Assembly (NCBI GenBank): GCA_038249305.1
Contig: JBBRWI010000203.1
Location: 1-6,917 of the forward strand
Direction: 5' to 3'
Length of the DNA: 6,917 nt
Source of the DNA: Humitalea sp038249305
Lineage (GTDB): Bacteria > Pseudomonadota > Alphaproteobacteria > Acetobacterales > Acetobacteraceae
Shown here: positions 6,887 through 6,917 of the stretch, in pieces
Layout of the letters: each line of letters begins with the position of its first letter
Position numbering within the stretch: position 1 is the first letter of the stretch
Notes under the pieces: model-generated
The model's input: the letters and a program-made list of their open reading frames with translations, nothing else
The model's database searches: none
What the model was told of the DNA's origin: nothing
Position numbers and translations under genes: made by a program

Positions 6887-6917
6887 GTCGCGTTCTTCCA
6901 AGCCCTGCGGCGTAGCG

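Noticed and set aside
6887..6917. Possible promoter upstream of the operon
   Set aside because: No convincing -35/-10 pair or operator is visible in these few GC-rich bases, and the window ends here.

Overview
The window is one gene-dense, high-GC stretch in which every recognisable gene lies on the minus strand. It reads, in transcription order (right to left), as a single ABC-importer operon of the dipeptide/oligopeptide/nickel (Dpp/Opp) class: substrate-binding protein 1 (6872-5247), substrate-binding protein 2 (5245-3680), a DppD-type ATPase (3680-2697), a DppF-type ATPase (2700-1729), a DppB-type permease (1729-803) and a DppC-type permease (806 to the left edge, where the window cuts off its last residues).

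The genes are packed with no intergenic space. The junctions are a 1-base gap, a TGATG overlap, an ATGA overlap, a TGATG overlap and an ATGA overlap, so the six proteins are very probably made from one mRNA with coupled translation. Only 45 bases lie upstream of the first gene; they hold a good Shine-Dalgarno site but no promoter I can support. No RNA gene, mobile element, CRISPR array or terminator is visible.

The high GC, the strong third-position G/C bias (which creates long false ORFs on the opposite strand) and the twin-arginine-like, non-lipoprotein signal peptides ending in LPRFAIGQ suggest an alphaproteobacterium, most like the Acetobacteraceae/Rhodospirillales. This is inference from style, not a phylogenetic result.

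The two binding proteins would capture a solute in the periplasm and deliver it to one shared DppB-DppC channel driven by the DppD-DppF ATPase pair. The substrate cannot be read from the sequence. The main point of interest is that the operon carries two diverged tandem paralogues of the binding protein for one transporter core. Both seem to lack the aspartate that anchors the peptide amino terminus in E. coli DppA and Salmonella OppA, so a ligand other than an ordinary peptide is possible. Otherwise this is an ordinary transporter operon; I see no evidence of a new type of system.
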